Positions 1-9,393 of a stretch of 64,000 bases of DNA are shown one piece after another. Every line of letters begins with the position of its first letter. Position 1 is the stretch's first letter. The notes under the pieces are model-generated. The model worked only from the letters and a program-made list of their open reading frames with translations, did not search any database and was not told the DNA's origin. The translations under genes and the position numbers were made by a program. Origin of the DNA: Microvirga sp. BSC39 (GTDB lineage Bacteria > Pseudomonadota > Alphaproteobacteria > Rhizobiales > Beijerinckiaceae). Location of the stretch: assembly GCF_000739015.1 (NCBI RefSeq), contig NZ_JPUG01000077.1, positions 186,001-250,000 of the forward strand, given 5' to 3'.

Positions 1-902
1 GTTCCTTTCCGGCCCTTTCTGCCGGTTTTCCTGCGAGCAGCCTGAGCCCGTGCAAACAAGGCGTCGTCGATCACGGCGGGGTAGTGATTCCGAATTGGAT
101 CACCGGCAGGAATTTTGCCGTGGCCCTCTCGGTGATAGGGCTGCAACTCGCCCAATACGGCCCGAGACGTGAGCAAGTCGCGAACCGATGCGGCGTGCCA
201 ACCACGGGCTTCACGGCCCGCACGGGGTTTGCCTTTGAGCTTCTTGGAGAATGGCGGCTCGGCCCGTTCGTTCAGGATGCGGGCGATTCCGGATGTGCCG
301 ATGCCGTTGGCGCTCATCTCGAATATTTCGACCAGAACCCGGACCCGGCTCTCGATGGGCTCGTAGCTCTGACCGTCCGAACTCAGTTTAAGCCAAGCCG
401 GGCACAAGGCATGCCGCAAACCCTTCTCGCGTCGGGTCTTCCAAGCTTCTTTCGTGCGATGTGATTTCATTGCGCTTTCTTCGTGCGCACGGCTCATCAC
501 GATCAAGCTGCCGACAAGCTGCATCGGGTCATCGACCGACCGTTCATCGTAGATGCGCTTGTCCTGTAAAGTTGCAACAATGATGCCGGATTTGAGCAGG
601 TTTAGGAATTCGGGCAGGGCCTCGCCGATCCGGTCACGGCTGATTCGGTCGAGTGATTCGACCAGCAGCCACGAGCCGCGCGGAATGCGGCCATCTTCAA
701 CCGCGTCCAAAAACCTGCGCAATGAGCCCTTGTCGCGATTCTTGCCGCGAAAGCCCGACATACCCAAATCGGTGTAGGAAGTGCGTAATGTCAGCCTGTT
801 CTCAGCAGCAAAAGCCTCAGACATGCGGGTCTGACGCCGTAATGAGTCACCCTTCATCTGCTCAGGGGTGGAAAATCTGACATACGAAAATGCATCGGGC
901 AT
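1..902 (-). CDS. Large serine recombinase (resolvase/integrase family), C-terminus beyond window
   Basis: Site-specific DNA recombinase that would cut and rejoin DNA through a serine nucleophile. About 300 codons are open from an ATG at 900-902 to the left edge, with no stop. The start MPDAFSYVRFSTPEQ carries the resolvase-type Y-x-R-x-S nucleophile region, followed by a LVESLDRISRD motif (catalytic-domain helix) near residue 75. The later part, ending near WHAASVRDLLTSRAVLGEL, matches the 'recombinase' domain of large serine recombinases; the zinc ribbon and coiled coil would lie further left. AAGG seven bases before the ATG is a good ribosome binding site. By eye the gene is less GC-rich than its neighbours, which fits acquired DNA. 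It points away from, and its start lies within 10 bases of, the coiled-coil remnant at 912-1772, as expected for an integrase gene at the end of its element. Whether the C-terminus is complete cannot be seen. Confidence 0.88.
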   Translation of the reverse strand, partial: MPDAFSYVRFSTPEQMKGDSLRRQTRMSEAFAAENRLTLRTSYTDLGMSGFRGKNRDKGSLRRFLDAVEDGRIPRGSWLLVESLDRISRDRIGEALPEFLNLLKSGIIVATLQDKRIYDERSVDDPMQLVGSLIVMSRAHEESAMKSHRTKEAWKTRREKGLRHALCPAWLKLSSDGQSYEPIESRVRVLVEIFEMSANGIGTSGIARILNERAEPPFSKKLKGKPRAGREARGWHAASVRDLLTSRAVLGELQPYHREGHGKIPAGDPIRNHYPAVIDDALFARAQAARRKTGRKGRKG

Positions 903-954
903 AGCCAATCCTTGAGGAAAGTCTGCTGTAGCATATTCGGAGAGTTATGCGATC
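903..954. other. Probable integration junction (att site) of the recombinase element
   Basis: The recombinase start codon (902) and the first residues of the coiled-coil remnant that look native (from about HEVKRLQK, base 954) are separated by only about 50 bases. An integrase gene directly abutting a headless host gene is the usual picture at one end of an element inserted in a coding sequence. The crossover bases cannot be fixed without the other end or an empty-site relative. Confidence 0.4.
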
Positions 955-1772
955 ACGAGGTCAAGCGCCTTCAGAAGGTGGCCGAGGAGCAGAACTACCG
1001 TCTCTCCAGCCTCGGCAACCGCTATGGAGAGCTGGAGACGCAGCTCGAATCCACCCGCCAGCGCGCCTCCGAGCTCGAGACCAAGCTCATGGCCGAGCAG
1101 GTGCTGCGCCAGCGCCTGGAAACGCAGATCGATTCCGAGCGTTCGGCCCACCAGACCGATCTCTCCTCGCTCGACATGAAGATCGAGGGCCTGACCTCGC
1201 GTCTGTCGGCCACCGACAAGATCCTGGCCCACACCCGCGACCAGCTGCGCGACAAGAACGAGGCCCTGCGCGGCGTCGAGCGCAATCTGAAAGAGACCAC
1301 CATCGAGAAGAACACCCTCGACCGGCGCCTGGAGGCAACCCAGCAGGAGGTCGAGCGGCAGGTGGCCGTGGTCAACGAGCTGCAGCGCTCGCGCATCGAG
1401 CTGCAGGAGCGTGTCGAGATGCTGGGCAAGGCCATCGCGGCCAAGGACTTCCAGATCGAAAGCTCCGACAACAAGGTGGCCAGCCTCTCCGAGCGCATCG
1501 ACCAGCTCACCAAGCGCTTCGAGCAGGATCGCAGCGCGCTTGAAGCTGCCAACCGGCGCCTCACGGAAGAGCTGCAGAACGAGAAGGCCGAGCGCTCCCT
1601 CGTGCAGGGCGCCCTCGAGATCGCCCGCGAAAGCCGCACCAAGATCCAGAAGAAATACGTGGCCCTGCGCAAGAAGACCCGCCTCGACACGCAGGAGGAT
1701 GATCCGACCCTCTTCGACGAGGAAGAGGTCGAGACCAATGTCCGGCCGCTCAAGTCGCCGGACGCGGAATAA
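912..1772 (+). pseudogene. 3' remainder of a long coiled-coil protein gene (5' end missing)
   Basis: About 275 residues of nearly uninterrupted heptad-rich coiled coil (many E, Q, R, K and L; for example LGNRYGELETQLESTRQRAS) followed by an acidic tail (DEEEVE). The only in-frame start is a TTG at 912 with no convincing ribosome binding site, and the first 14 residues (with three Cys) do not resemble the rest. I infer that the natural N-terminus, probably including a membrane segment as in many alphaproteobacterial coiled-coil proteins of this sort, was cut off by the element carrying the serine recombinase. A strong terminator follows. It could still be expressed from the TTG or from a promoter inside the element. 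Function unknown; SMC-like or cell-envelope scaffolding roles are only guesses. Confidence 0.6.
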
Positions 1773-1786
1773 TCAAGCTACCTCCA

Positions 1787-1818
1787 GGCCCCGCAGCGAT
1801 GCGGGGCCATTCTTTTTC
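1787..1818 (+). terminator. Rho-independent terminator after the coiled-coil gene
   Basis: GGCCCCGC and GCGGGGCC form an 8-bp perfect stem around a 6-base loop, followed by ATTCTTTTTC. It lies 15 bases after the stop codon at 1772. Confidence 0.85.
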
Positions 1819-1930
1819 AGCGGCTGCATCCTGTCCATGCGCGACGCGCCCTGGCGAATGATCCAAGGTGCTCCAGTTTGGGTCCATTACGGAATCTCAT
1901 CGGCTCCGAGGCCGAACAAGGATCATCGCG

Positions 1931-2782
1931 ATGGCCCAGCATCCAGCAATCGAGTCCGGCCGTGTTGCCGTCGTCACCGGAGCTGCCAGCGGCATCGGCC
2001 TTGCCGCGGCCAAGCGCTTCGCGAGTCTAGGGATGAAGGTCTGCCTTGCGGATCTCGCGGGCGATGCTCTTCGGCGCAGCGCCGAAGAGGTGGCAGGCGT
2101 TGCGGAGAAGGCCGAGAACGTTCTGGCCGTTGCGGCCGACGTCAGCCGGCGTGAGGAAGTCGAGCGCCTGAAGGACACGGTATATAAGGCTTTCGGCGAG
2201 GTCGCCGTGCTGATGAACAATGCCGGCACCGAAGGCGGCGGGCAGATCTTCGGCGATCCGCAGCGCTGGCGCGCCATTCTGGAAACGAACCTCTGGGGCG
2301 TGATCAACGGCGTGCAGGCTTTCGCCCCTGCCATGATCGAGCAGAAGAGCCCATGCGCCATCGTCAATACCGGCTCGAAGCAGGGCATCACCACGCCGCC
2401 CGGCGACACCGCCTACAATGTTTCGAAGGCCGGCGTGAAGGTCTTCACCGAGGCGCTGGCGCATGAGCTGCGCAACACGCCCGAGGCCCAAGTGACGGCG
2501 CACCTGCTCATCCCCGGCTTCGTCTATACGGGCTTCACCAAGGCCAGAGGCATCACCGAGAAACCCGCCGGGGCCTGGGCCCCGGAACAGGTCATCGATT
2601 TCCTGCTGCCGGCACTGGAGCGGGGCGATTTTTACGTGCTGTGCCCGGACAACGAGACCACGCGCGAGATGGACGAGAAGCGCATCCGCTGGGCCGCCGA
2701 GGATATCACCGAAAACCGTCCGCCCCTGTCGCGCTGGCATCCGGACTACAAGGATGCCTTCGCCCAGGTGATGAAGGGCTGA
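1931..2782 (+). CDS. SDR-family NAD(P)-dependent oxidoreductase
   Basis: Classical short-chain dehydrogenase/reductase of 283 residues, cytosolic; substrate not predictable. The dinucleotide-binding motif TGAASGIG is at residues 16-23, NNAG at 96-99, the catalytic Ser near 149 (NTGSKQG) and YNVSK (Tyr162, Lys166) completes the active site. I start at 1931 because AAGGAT lies eight bases upstream and the glycine motif then falls at its normal distance; an in-frame TTG 63 bases earlier adds a sequence unlike the family. The C-terminal 50 residues extend beyond the usual fold. The gene ends six bases before the Nudix gene, so the two are probably co-transcribed. Confidence 0.93.
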   Translation: MAQHPAIESGRVAVVTGAASGIGLAAAKRFASLGMKVCLADLAGDALRRSAEEVAGVAEKAENVLAVAADVSRREEVERLKDTVYKAFGEVAVLMNNAGTEGGGQIFGDPQRWRAILETNLWGVINGVQAFAPAMIEQKSPCAIVNTGSKQGITTPPGDTAYNVSKAGVKVFTEALAHELRNTPEAQVTAHLLIPGFVYTGFTKARGITEKPAGAWAPEQVIDFLLPALERGDFYVLCPDNETTREMDEKRIRWAAEDITENRPPLSRWHPDYKDAFAQVMKG

Positions 2783-2788
2783 GCGGCG

Positions 2789-3385
2789 GTGGATGCCTCA
2801 TCTGCGAGCTTCGACGCTGCGGCCTTCCGGGAGCATGTAAAGACGATCCTGGATCGGCATGCGAGTGCTTTCGACGTGCCTGAGGAACGTCATGCCCTTC
2901 TGCGGCGGCAGATCGCGAGCGGCGATGAGATTCATTCCCGCCGCACGTTCCCAGGCCATGTCACCACATCGGCGTTCATCCTCGACGCGAGGGGCGAGAG
3001 GATTCTGCTGATCCATCATCGGTCTCTCGGTCGCTGGTTGCAGCCCGGCGGGCATTACGAGGCACCGGAGGATCTGGCTGTTTCGGCCGTGCGCGAGGCC
3101 GTGGAGGAGACCGGCATGGCGGTGCTCGTGATCGATCCCTGGCATCGCACCTCCGGGCTTCCCATCGACATCGACAGCCATCGCATTCCTGCTCGTCCCG
3201 AACGGGACGAGCCGGAGCATTGGCACCACGACATCCGTTATGTGGTGAGAGCCCATGAGAGCGCGGCCCTCAGGCCCGATCTGCGGGAGGTGCATGGGGC
3301 CGCGTGGCGTGAACTCCAGGAACTGGAGGCCATTGCGCCGCAGGCCTTGCGGAATATGCGCAAGCTCGGTCTCGCGCACCCCTAA
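2789..3385 (+). CDS. Nudix hydrolase
   Basis: Cleaves a nucleoside-diphosphate-linked substrate (exact substrate unknown). The full Nudix box G-x5-E-x7-REUxEExGU is at residues 88-110, with the metal-binding run REAVEETG. 198 residues; the 50 residues before the Nudix fold form a helical lead (AAFREHVKTILDRHA) seen in several proteobacterial Nudix proteins. The start is GTG, six bases after the SDR stop, with GAGCGGCG as a weak ribosome binding site; translational coupling to the SDR is likely. A housekeeping or metabolite-repair role is inferred from the family only. Confidence 0.92.
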   Translation: MDASSASFDAAAFREHVKTILDRHASAFDVPEERHALLRRQIASGDEIHSRRTFPGHVTTSAFILDARGERILLIHHRSLGRWLQPGGHYEAPEDLAVSAVREAVEETGMAVLVIDPWHRTSGLPIDIDSHRIPARPERDEPEHWHHDIRYVVRAHESAALRPDLREVHGAAWRELQELEAIAPQALRNMRKLGLAHP

Positions 3386-3441
3386 CAAACCCGACCGCCA
3401 TGCTTACATCTGTCTCCGACAACCCTTGAAGGAGGCTTGCC

Positions 3442-4149
3442 ATGAACGATCAGGAACGCCAGGTCATCAGCGACATCTTCCGACGGCTCGAACAGGTGGC
3501 GAACCAGCCGCGCGATCCTGAGGCCGAGCGCTTCATCGCCGAGAAGCTGCGCGAGCAGCCCTACGCGCCCTACGCGATGGCGCAGGCGGTCTATGTGCAG
3601 GAGCAGGCGCTCGCCAATCTACAGGCCGAGAACGAGCACCTGCGCACCGAGCTCGATCAGGCCAGCCGGCGGCCGCAGCAGGGCGGCTTCCTGTCCAGCA
3701 TCTTCGGCGGCGGCTCCCGCCCGCCGGGGCCGGCCTACAACACCCCGCCGACCCGCCAGGCTTCGCCCTGGGGACAGCCGCAGCATCATCCGCACCCGCA
3801 TCATGGCGCGCCTCAGGGCGGCATGATGGGCGGCGCGCCCGGCCCGTGGGGCGGTGGCGCGATGCAGCGCGGCGGCGGTGGCTCGTTCCTGGGAACGGCG
3901 CTCACCACGGCGGCCGGCGTTGCCGGCGGCATGATGATCGCCAACGCCCTGACGAGCGCCTTCAGCGGCAACAGCAATCCGGTGAGCGATGCGGCATCTG
4001 CGGCCGGCCTCGGAGGCGCCGATCAGGCTGCCGACGCCGGCAATGCGGGCATCACGGATTCGCTCTACCAGGATGCGAGCAGCCAGGATTCCGGCCAGGA
4101 CTTCGCCGATTTCGGCGGCGATGGCGGAGATGCGGGCGATTGGGCCTGA
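3442..4149 (+). CDS. DUF2076 domain-containing protein
   Basis: 235 residues. The N-terminal helical half (MNDQERQVISDIFRRLEQVA onwards, to about residue 75) is typical of DUF2076, followed by a Gly/Pro/His-rich linker (FGGGSRPPGP, then HHPHPHHG), a hydrophobic glycine-rich segment near 150-175 (GTALTTAAGVAGGMMIANAL) and an acidic Asp/Gly-rich tail. A clear AAGGAGG lies seven bases before the ATG. The family is widespread in Hyphomicrobiales and its function is not established; a periplasmic or membrane-associated role has been assumed from annotation only. The His-rich stretch could bind metal, which is speculation. Confidence 0.88.
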   Translation: MNDQERQVISDIFRRLEQVANQPRDPEAERFIAEKLREQPYAPYAMAQAVYVQEQALANLQAENEHLRTELDQASRRPQQGGFLSSIFGGGSRPPGPAYNTPPTRQASPWGQPQHHPHPHHGAPQGGMMGGAPGPWGGGAMQRGGGGSFLGTALTTAAGVAGGMMIANALTSAFSGNSNPVSDAASAAGLGGADQAADAGNAGITDSLYQDASSQDSGQDFADFGGDGGDAGDWA

Positions 4150-4201
4150 TCGGCTTCCAAGCACTATGCGCCCTCTGACCGGGCGCTACACTCAGAAGCA
4201 A

Positions 4202-4223
4202 ACGGCCGGGGAAGCCCGGCCGT
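4202..4223. terminator. Possible bidirectional terminator between convergent genes
   Basis: ACGGCCGGG, loop GAAG, CCCGGCCGT: a 9-bp perfect stem in the gap between the convergent DUF2076 and L,D-transpeptidase genes. The T-tract is weak on both sides. Confidence 0.55.
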
Positions 4224-4254
4224 TGTCGTGAATGGATGATGTCGCCTCGCGCGA

Positions 4255-5025
4255 TCAGAGCACGATCACGCTCGCGCCGACCTTCACGCGGTTGTAGAGG
4301 TCGACTACGTCATCGTTGAGCATGCGGATGCAGCCCGAGGAGACGGCCTGCCCGATGGTGTGCGGCTCGTTGGTGCCGTGGATGCGGTAGAGCGAGGAGC
4401 CGAGATACAGAGCGCGAGCGCCGAGCGGGTTGTCCGGACCGCCCTCCATGAAGCGCGGAAGGTCGGGGCGGCGGCGCAGCATCTCGGCCGGCGGACGCCA
4501 GGACGGCCATTCGCGCTTCATGGAAACAGTCTGGCGCCCGCTCCACTCGAAGCCTTCGCGGCCGACGCCGATGCCATAGCGGATGGCGCGGCCACCGTCC
4601 TGCACGAGGTAGAGGAACTTGTTGTTGGTATCGACCACGATCGTGCCAGGGCGTTCTCTGCCCTGGTAGGACACGATCTGGCGCTGGAACTGCGGTGCGA
4701 TCGCATAGTCGATGCTGTTGTCGTAGCCCGTGCCGTTGCCGTAATCCTGCGGCAGGGATGCGGTTACGCTGCCGGTGGTGCGCACGTCATACGGGTAACC
4801 GGTGCGCTCGCTGCGATAGACTTGGGTCCGGGACGAAGGACGCGTGACGAGCGGATAATCCTCCGCATAGCCGTCTTGGGCGCGTGCGTAGGGATAGCTA
4901 TCGTACTGGGAGGAGATGTAGGTGTTGCCGTAGAACTGTCCGGCGCGGCCCATCGGCTGCGCCGAGGCCGTGGCCGGCAGGAGGGCGGCCAAAAGCATTG
5001 CAGAGCAAGGGATCCAAGCACGCAT
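4255..5025 (-). CDS. L,D-transpeptidase (YkuD family), secreted
   Basis: Periplasmic enzyme that forms 3-3 peptidoglycan cross-links or attaches proteins to the wall. 256 residues: a signal peptide (MRAWIPCSAMLLAALLPATASAQ), a low-complexity Tyr/Ser-rich spacer to about residue 110, then the YkuD catalytic domain beginning near RPGTIVVDTNNKFLYLV. The active site HGT...SSGCIRM is present, with the nucleophile Cys near residue 232 and the His near 213. AGGAC lies nine bases before the ATG. Upstream on the minus strand GGAAA-N16-CGTT (bases 5058-5082) resembles but does not match the EcfG stress-promoter consensus. Confidence 0.93.
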   Translation of the reverse strand: MRAWIPCSAMLLAALLPATASAQPMGRAGQFYGNTYISSQYDSYPYARAQDGYAEDYPLVTRPSSRTQVYRSERTGYPYDVRTTGSVTASLPQDYGNGTGYDNSIDYAIAPQFQRQIVSYQGRERPGTIVVDTNNKFLYLVQDGGRAIRYGIGVGREGFEWSGRQTVSMKREWPSWRPPAEMLRRRPDLPRFMEGGPDNPLGARALYLGSSLYRIHGTNEPHTIGQAVSSGCIRMLNDDVVDLYNRVKVGASVIVL

Positions 5026-5233
5026 TGAAGTGTCCTATAGCTGTGTTTTGCTGAGTAAACGGCAAGCGCGGCTTTTGTTTCCGTCAAGCTCGCATGAATT
5101 TAAGCGCCGAAGTCAGGACCGGTTTCCTGTCGATGCCGAGAAAAGAGAGATGAAGCTTTGAGGAAAGTGCTGTAAGAGCCTTCGCTTCAACGGCGCTCAT
5201 CCCGGACGCCGCTTCTCACATCGTCGTGAAATC

Positions 5234-6079
5234 ATGAAATTCGGTCCCGCCCTGCGGGCGGCCTCGGGCATCGCGGTTCTGTCCATCATGGATGCGGTCA
5301 TCAAGGGAATGGCCGCCTTTTACCCGATCTTCCAGGTGGCTTTCCTGCGCTTCGCCTGCGGCTCTCTCATCGTGGCCGCCGTCGTGTCCGTCATGCGGCC
5401 CGGCTGGCCGAACCGCGAGACGGTTCTGGCCAATTCCCTGCGCTCGGTCATCGCCGTCGTCACGGCCGTCAGCTTCTTCTATGCGCTGGGCCAGCTGCCC
5501 CTGGCCGAAACCCTCGTCCTGTCGTTCCTCTCGCCCATGTTCATTGCCCTCTTCGGGCTCCTGATGCTGAAGGAGCGGGTGGATATCCGGATCATCGGGG
5601 CCATTGCCATCGGGTTTGCCGGAACGCTCATTGTGGTCCTAGGGCAAACCGAGGAAGCGAATTCCGCGCGGTCCTGGACCGGCGTCGCCGCAGCGCTGAC
5701 ATCGGCCGTCACCTATGCGCTCAGCCTCGTGCTGCTGCGCCAGCGCGCGCAGCGGGACAAGTTCCTGCACATCGTAGTCTTCCAGAATATCGGCCCGGCG
5801 ATCCTCGTTGCGCCCTTCGCGCTCTTCGTCTGGCAGCCGCTCGATCTCATGCACCTGGGCTGGTTCATTCTCATGGGCCTGTTGGGCTTCACGGGCCATA
5901 TGCTCATGGTCACGGCCTATGCCAAGGCCGAGGCGGCGCGGCTGGCGCCGCTCGAATACACCGCCCTGATCTGGGCGGTGCTGATCGGCTATGGAGTGTT
6001 CAGCGAGATCCCGACCTGGGCGACCCTCGGCGGCGGCCTGTTGATCGTCGCCGCGGCTGCGATGACGTCCAAGCGCTAG
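5234..6079 (+). CDS. EamA/DMT-family inner-membrane transporter
   Basis: 281 residues with about ten hydrophobic segments arranged as two EamA halves (residues about 8-135 and 148-278), the layout of 10-helix drug/metabolite exporters related to RarD, YdcZ and S-adenosylmethionine carriers. It is almost entirely membrane; short positively charged loops (RQRAQRDK near 170) suggest normal inside-positive topology. Substrate unknown. Its 3' end abuts a dispersed palindromic repeat that separates it from the convergent thioesterase gene. Confidence 0.9.
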   Translation: MKFGPALRAASGIAVLSIMDAVIKGMAAFYPIFQVAFLRFACGSLIVAAVVSVMRPGWPNRETVLANSLRSVIAVVTAVSFFYALGQLPLAETLVLSFLSPMFIALFGLLMLKERVDIRIIGAIAIGFAGTLIVVLGQTEEANSARSWTGVAAALTSAVTYALSLVLLRQRAQRDKFLHIVVFQNIGPAILVAPFALFVWQPLDLMHLGWFILMGLLGFTGHMLMVTAYAKAEAARLAPLEYTALIWAVLIGYGVFSEIPTWATLGGGLLIVAAAAMTSKR

Positions 6080-6091
6080 CTTAGAGACTGC

Positions 6092-6137
6092 GCATCGAAT
6101 GGATCCCAAAAGTGCAATCCACTTTTAGGTCCGATGC
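6092..6137. repeat. Dispersed palindromic repeat, CCCAAAAGTG family, copy A
   Basis: GCATCG at the left and CGATGC at the right bound an inner inverted pair ATCCCAAAAGTG / CACTTTTAGG. The same design occurs at 29730-29780 and 47354-47394. It ends one base from the thioesterase stop codon. Confidence 0.7.
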
Positions 6138-6138
6138 T

Positions 6139-6627
6139 TTAAGCAGCTTTCTGCGCTGCTGCACCGAAGATCATGCAGGTCTCGGTGCCGTGGGCGAGAA
6201 GGCGCCCCTTGGCATCGAAGAGCTTGCCCTCGGAGGTAGCCAACGTTCCGCCGCGGTGGATGAGGGTGCCCTCGCAGGTGACCTTGCCCATGTTCGGCAG
6301 GATCGGGCGCACGAAGTTGAGCTTCATCTCCACGGTCGTGTAGCCCTGGCCCGCTGCGAGCGTGGTGTGGACGGCGCAGGCCATGGCGCTGTCGAGGATG
6401 GCCGAGGTCCAGCCGCCATGGATGGTGCCGAGCGGGTTGAAGAAGCTTTCCGTCGGCTCGCCCTCGAAGGTCACCCGGCCTTCCTCCACATGGGTCATGT
6501 AGACGTTGGTCGATCGCGAGAAAGGAGGCGCCGGATAGCGGCCCTCCAGCATCCCGCGCAGGAAGGCGAGGCCGGGCTCCGCCGTCAGCACATCCCGCGA
6601 TACGATTCCATGAACCCGCTCGAGCAT
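6139..6627 (-). CDS. PaaI-family hotdog-fold thioesterase
   Basis: Acyl-CoA thioesterase of the PaaI/YbgC hotdog type, 162 residues; specific acyl-CoA unknown. The helix motif around NPLGTIHGGWTSAILDSAMA (HGG-x6-D) is the family's catalytic region. I chose the ATG at 6625-6627 because AGAGGAGAG lies just upstream; an earlier in-frame ATG (6681) has no such site. A MarR gene lies 60 bases upstream on the same strand and may control it. Confidence 0.9.
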   Translation of the reverse strand: MLERVHGIVSRDVLTAEPGLAFLRGMLEGRYPAPPFSRSTNVYMTHVEEGRVTFEGEPTESFFNPLGTIHGGWTSAILDSAMACAVHTTLAAGQGYTTVEMKLNFVRPILPNMGKVTCEGTLIHRGGTLATSEGKLFDAKGRLLAHGTETCMIFGAAAQKAA

Positions 6628-6687
6628 CGCTCTCTCCTCTCTGTGTAGATACACGATACGGGAAGGAGCAAGATCCTGCAACGGCTT

Positions 6688-7122
6688 TCAAGCCGGGTGG
6701 GAAGCCTTCCTCAGGGCCCGCATCGCCTTGCGGGCCTCATCCCCTTCAACGTCCTTGAGCCGAGCCTCCACTTGGGACTGGGCCTGCTGCCAGAGGGGGA
6801 TGGCAGCCTCCAGAAGGGCTTGGCCCACAGGGGTGAGCCTGTGCCGGACACCGCGTCCCTTGTCGGAGATCGGCTCAATCCAACCATTCTGGGTCAGGAC
6901 CTTCAGGTTGCGCACGAGAGTGGTGCGCTCCAGGCCCAGTCCCTCAGCCAGAGCGGTCTCAGACGCTGTCGTTCCATGCCCGATGGCCCCCAGGATGCCG
7001 AACTGGGGCAGCGTCAGGCCCAGGGGGCGCAGGGCTGCCTCGTAGGTGCGGCTCAGGAGACGCGCCGTCATGCGGGCGTGAAGGGCAAAGCAGCTCCGGC
7101 CAATGGCTTCCAGATCGGTCAT
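6688..7122 (-). CDS. MarR-family transcriptional regulator
   Basis: 144-residue winged-helix repressor. The DNA-binding core runs from about LGLTLPQFGILGAIGHG to LVRNLKVLTQNGWIE, then the wing (SDKGRGVRHRLTPVG) and the dimerising C-terminal helices. It is the first gene of a probable two-gene unit with the thioesterase, which could respond to the same aromatic or acyl ligand. A perfect inverted repeat overlaps its own start codon (7118-7136), the expected place for autorepression. Confidence 0.92.
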   Translation of the reverse strand: MTDLEAIGRSCFALHARMTARLLSRTYEAALRPLGLTLPQFGILGAIGHGTTASETALAEGLGLERTTLVRNLKVLTQNGWIEPISDKGRGVRHRLTPVGQALLEAAIPLWQQAQSQVEARLKDVEGDEARKAMRALRKASHPA

Positions 7123-7136
7123 GAAATGATCATGAC
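7118..7136. promoter_or_regulatory. Candidate MarR operator (inverted repeat at start codon)
   Basis: GTCATGA, five bases, TCATGAC: 7-bp perfect arms spanning the MarR start codon. A second perfect repeat, GAGTCA-N7-TGACTC, lies at 7181-7199 in the groES promoter region. Confidence 0.5.
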
Positions 7137-7191
7137 CCGCCGCTATAGAGCGTCAAGGCTTCTTTTCCGGGCTTGACCATGAGTCAGGTCT

Positions 7192-7220
7192 CTTGACTCC
7201 CCATTGGCTTATGCCTATCT
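7192..7220 (+). promoter_or_regulatory. RpoH (sigma-32) type promoter of groESL
   Basis: CTTG at 7192-7195, an 18-base spacer and CCTATCT at 7214-7220 match the alphaproteobacterial heat-shock consensus CTTG-N17/18-CYTATNT. The same bases also contain TTGACT-N17-TATCTC, a fair sigma-70 promoter. The CIRCE operator starts 12 bases downstream. Confidence 0.72.
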
Positions 7221-7231
7221 CGCGGCCAGCG

Positions 7232-7258
7232 TTAGCACTCACCAAGAGACAGTGCTAA
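7232..7258. promoter_or_regulatory. CIRCE operator (HrcA-binding site)
   Basis: TTAGCACTC, nine bases, CAGTGCTAA. This is the standard TTAGCACTC-N9-GAGTGCTAA with one mismatch. It lies between the promoter and groES, so HrcA repression is expected. Confidence 0.93.
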
Positions 7259-7317
7259 CAGCCGAGAGACCAGGGTACGGCCAGAGGGGCCGTGCCAACA
7301 GTCAAAGGGGAAGTTCC

Positions 7318-7608
7318 ATGAAGTTCCGTCCGCTGCACGACCGTGTCGTCGTCCGCCGCATCGAAGCCGAAGAGAAGACGGCCGGCGGCATCATCATCCC
7401 GGACACCGCCAAGGAGAAGCCGCAAGAGGGCGAGATCGTCGCCGTCGGCCCCGGCGCCCGTGACGAGAGCGGCAAGGTTGTCGCCCTCGACGTGAAGGCC
7501 GGCGATCGCGTCCTGTTCGGCAAGTGGTCCGGCACCGAAGTGCGTATCGACGGTCAGGATCTCCTGATCATGAAGGAATCCGACATCATGGGCGTCGTCG
7601 CGAAGTAA
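7318..7608 (+). CDS. groES: Co-chaperonin GroES
   Basis: 96-residue lid subunit of the GroEL chaperonin, forming a heptameric cap in the cytosol. It opens MKFRPLHDRVVVRR, has the mobile loop EEKTAGGIIIPDTAKEKPQ and ends with DLLIMKESDIMGVVAK, full family length. I start at 7318 because AAAGGGGAAG lies just upstream; a longer frame from 7204 runs through the CIRCE and promoter and is not coding. Controlled by CIRCE/HrcA and probably RpoH. groEL follows after 53 bases. Confidence 0.98.
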   Translation: MKFRPLHDRVVVRRIEAEEKTAGGIIIPDTAKEKPQEGEIVAVGPGARDESGKVVALDVKAGDRVLFGKWSGTEVRIDGQDLLIMKESDIMGVVAK

Positions 7609-7661
7609 GTTCGCCAAAGGCCCTTTCCTGAATTTTTTGAACATACCTGGAGGCAAAGCCC

Positions 7662-9308
<1,647 letters not shown>

Positions 9309-9340
9309 GAAGTCCAGGCACCACAGCCTGAGAATAAAAG

Positions 9341-9368
9341 AAGCCCCGGATTTCTCCGGGGCTTTTTT
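9341..9368 (+). terminator. Rho-independent terminator of groESL
   Basis: AAGCCCCGGA, loop TTTC, TCCGGGGCTT followed by TTTT: a 10-bp perfect stem 32 bases after the groEL stop. Confidence 0.93.
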
Positions 9369-9393
9369 GTTGTCTGAATATTTCAGATCAGCT

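Noticed and set aside
5058..5082. EcfG promoter for the L,D-transpeptidase
   Set aside because: GGAAA-N16-CGTT deviates at one -35 base and has a short spacer, too weak to call as a feature.
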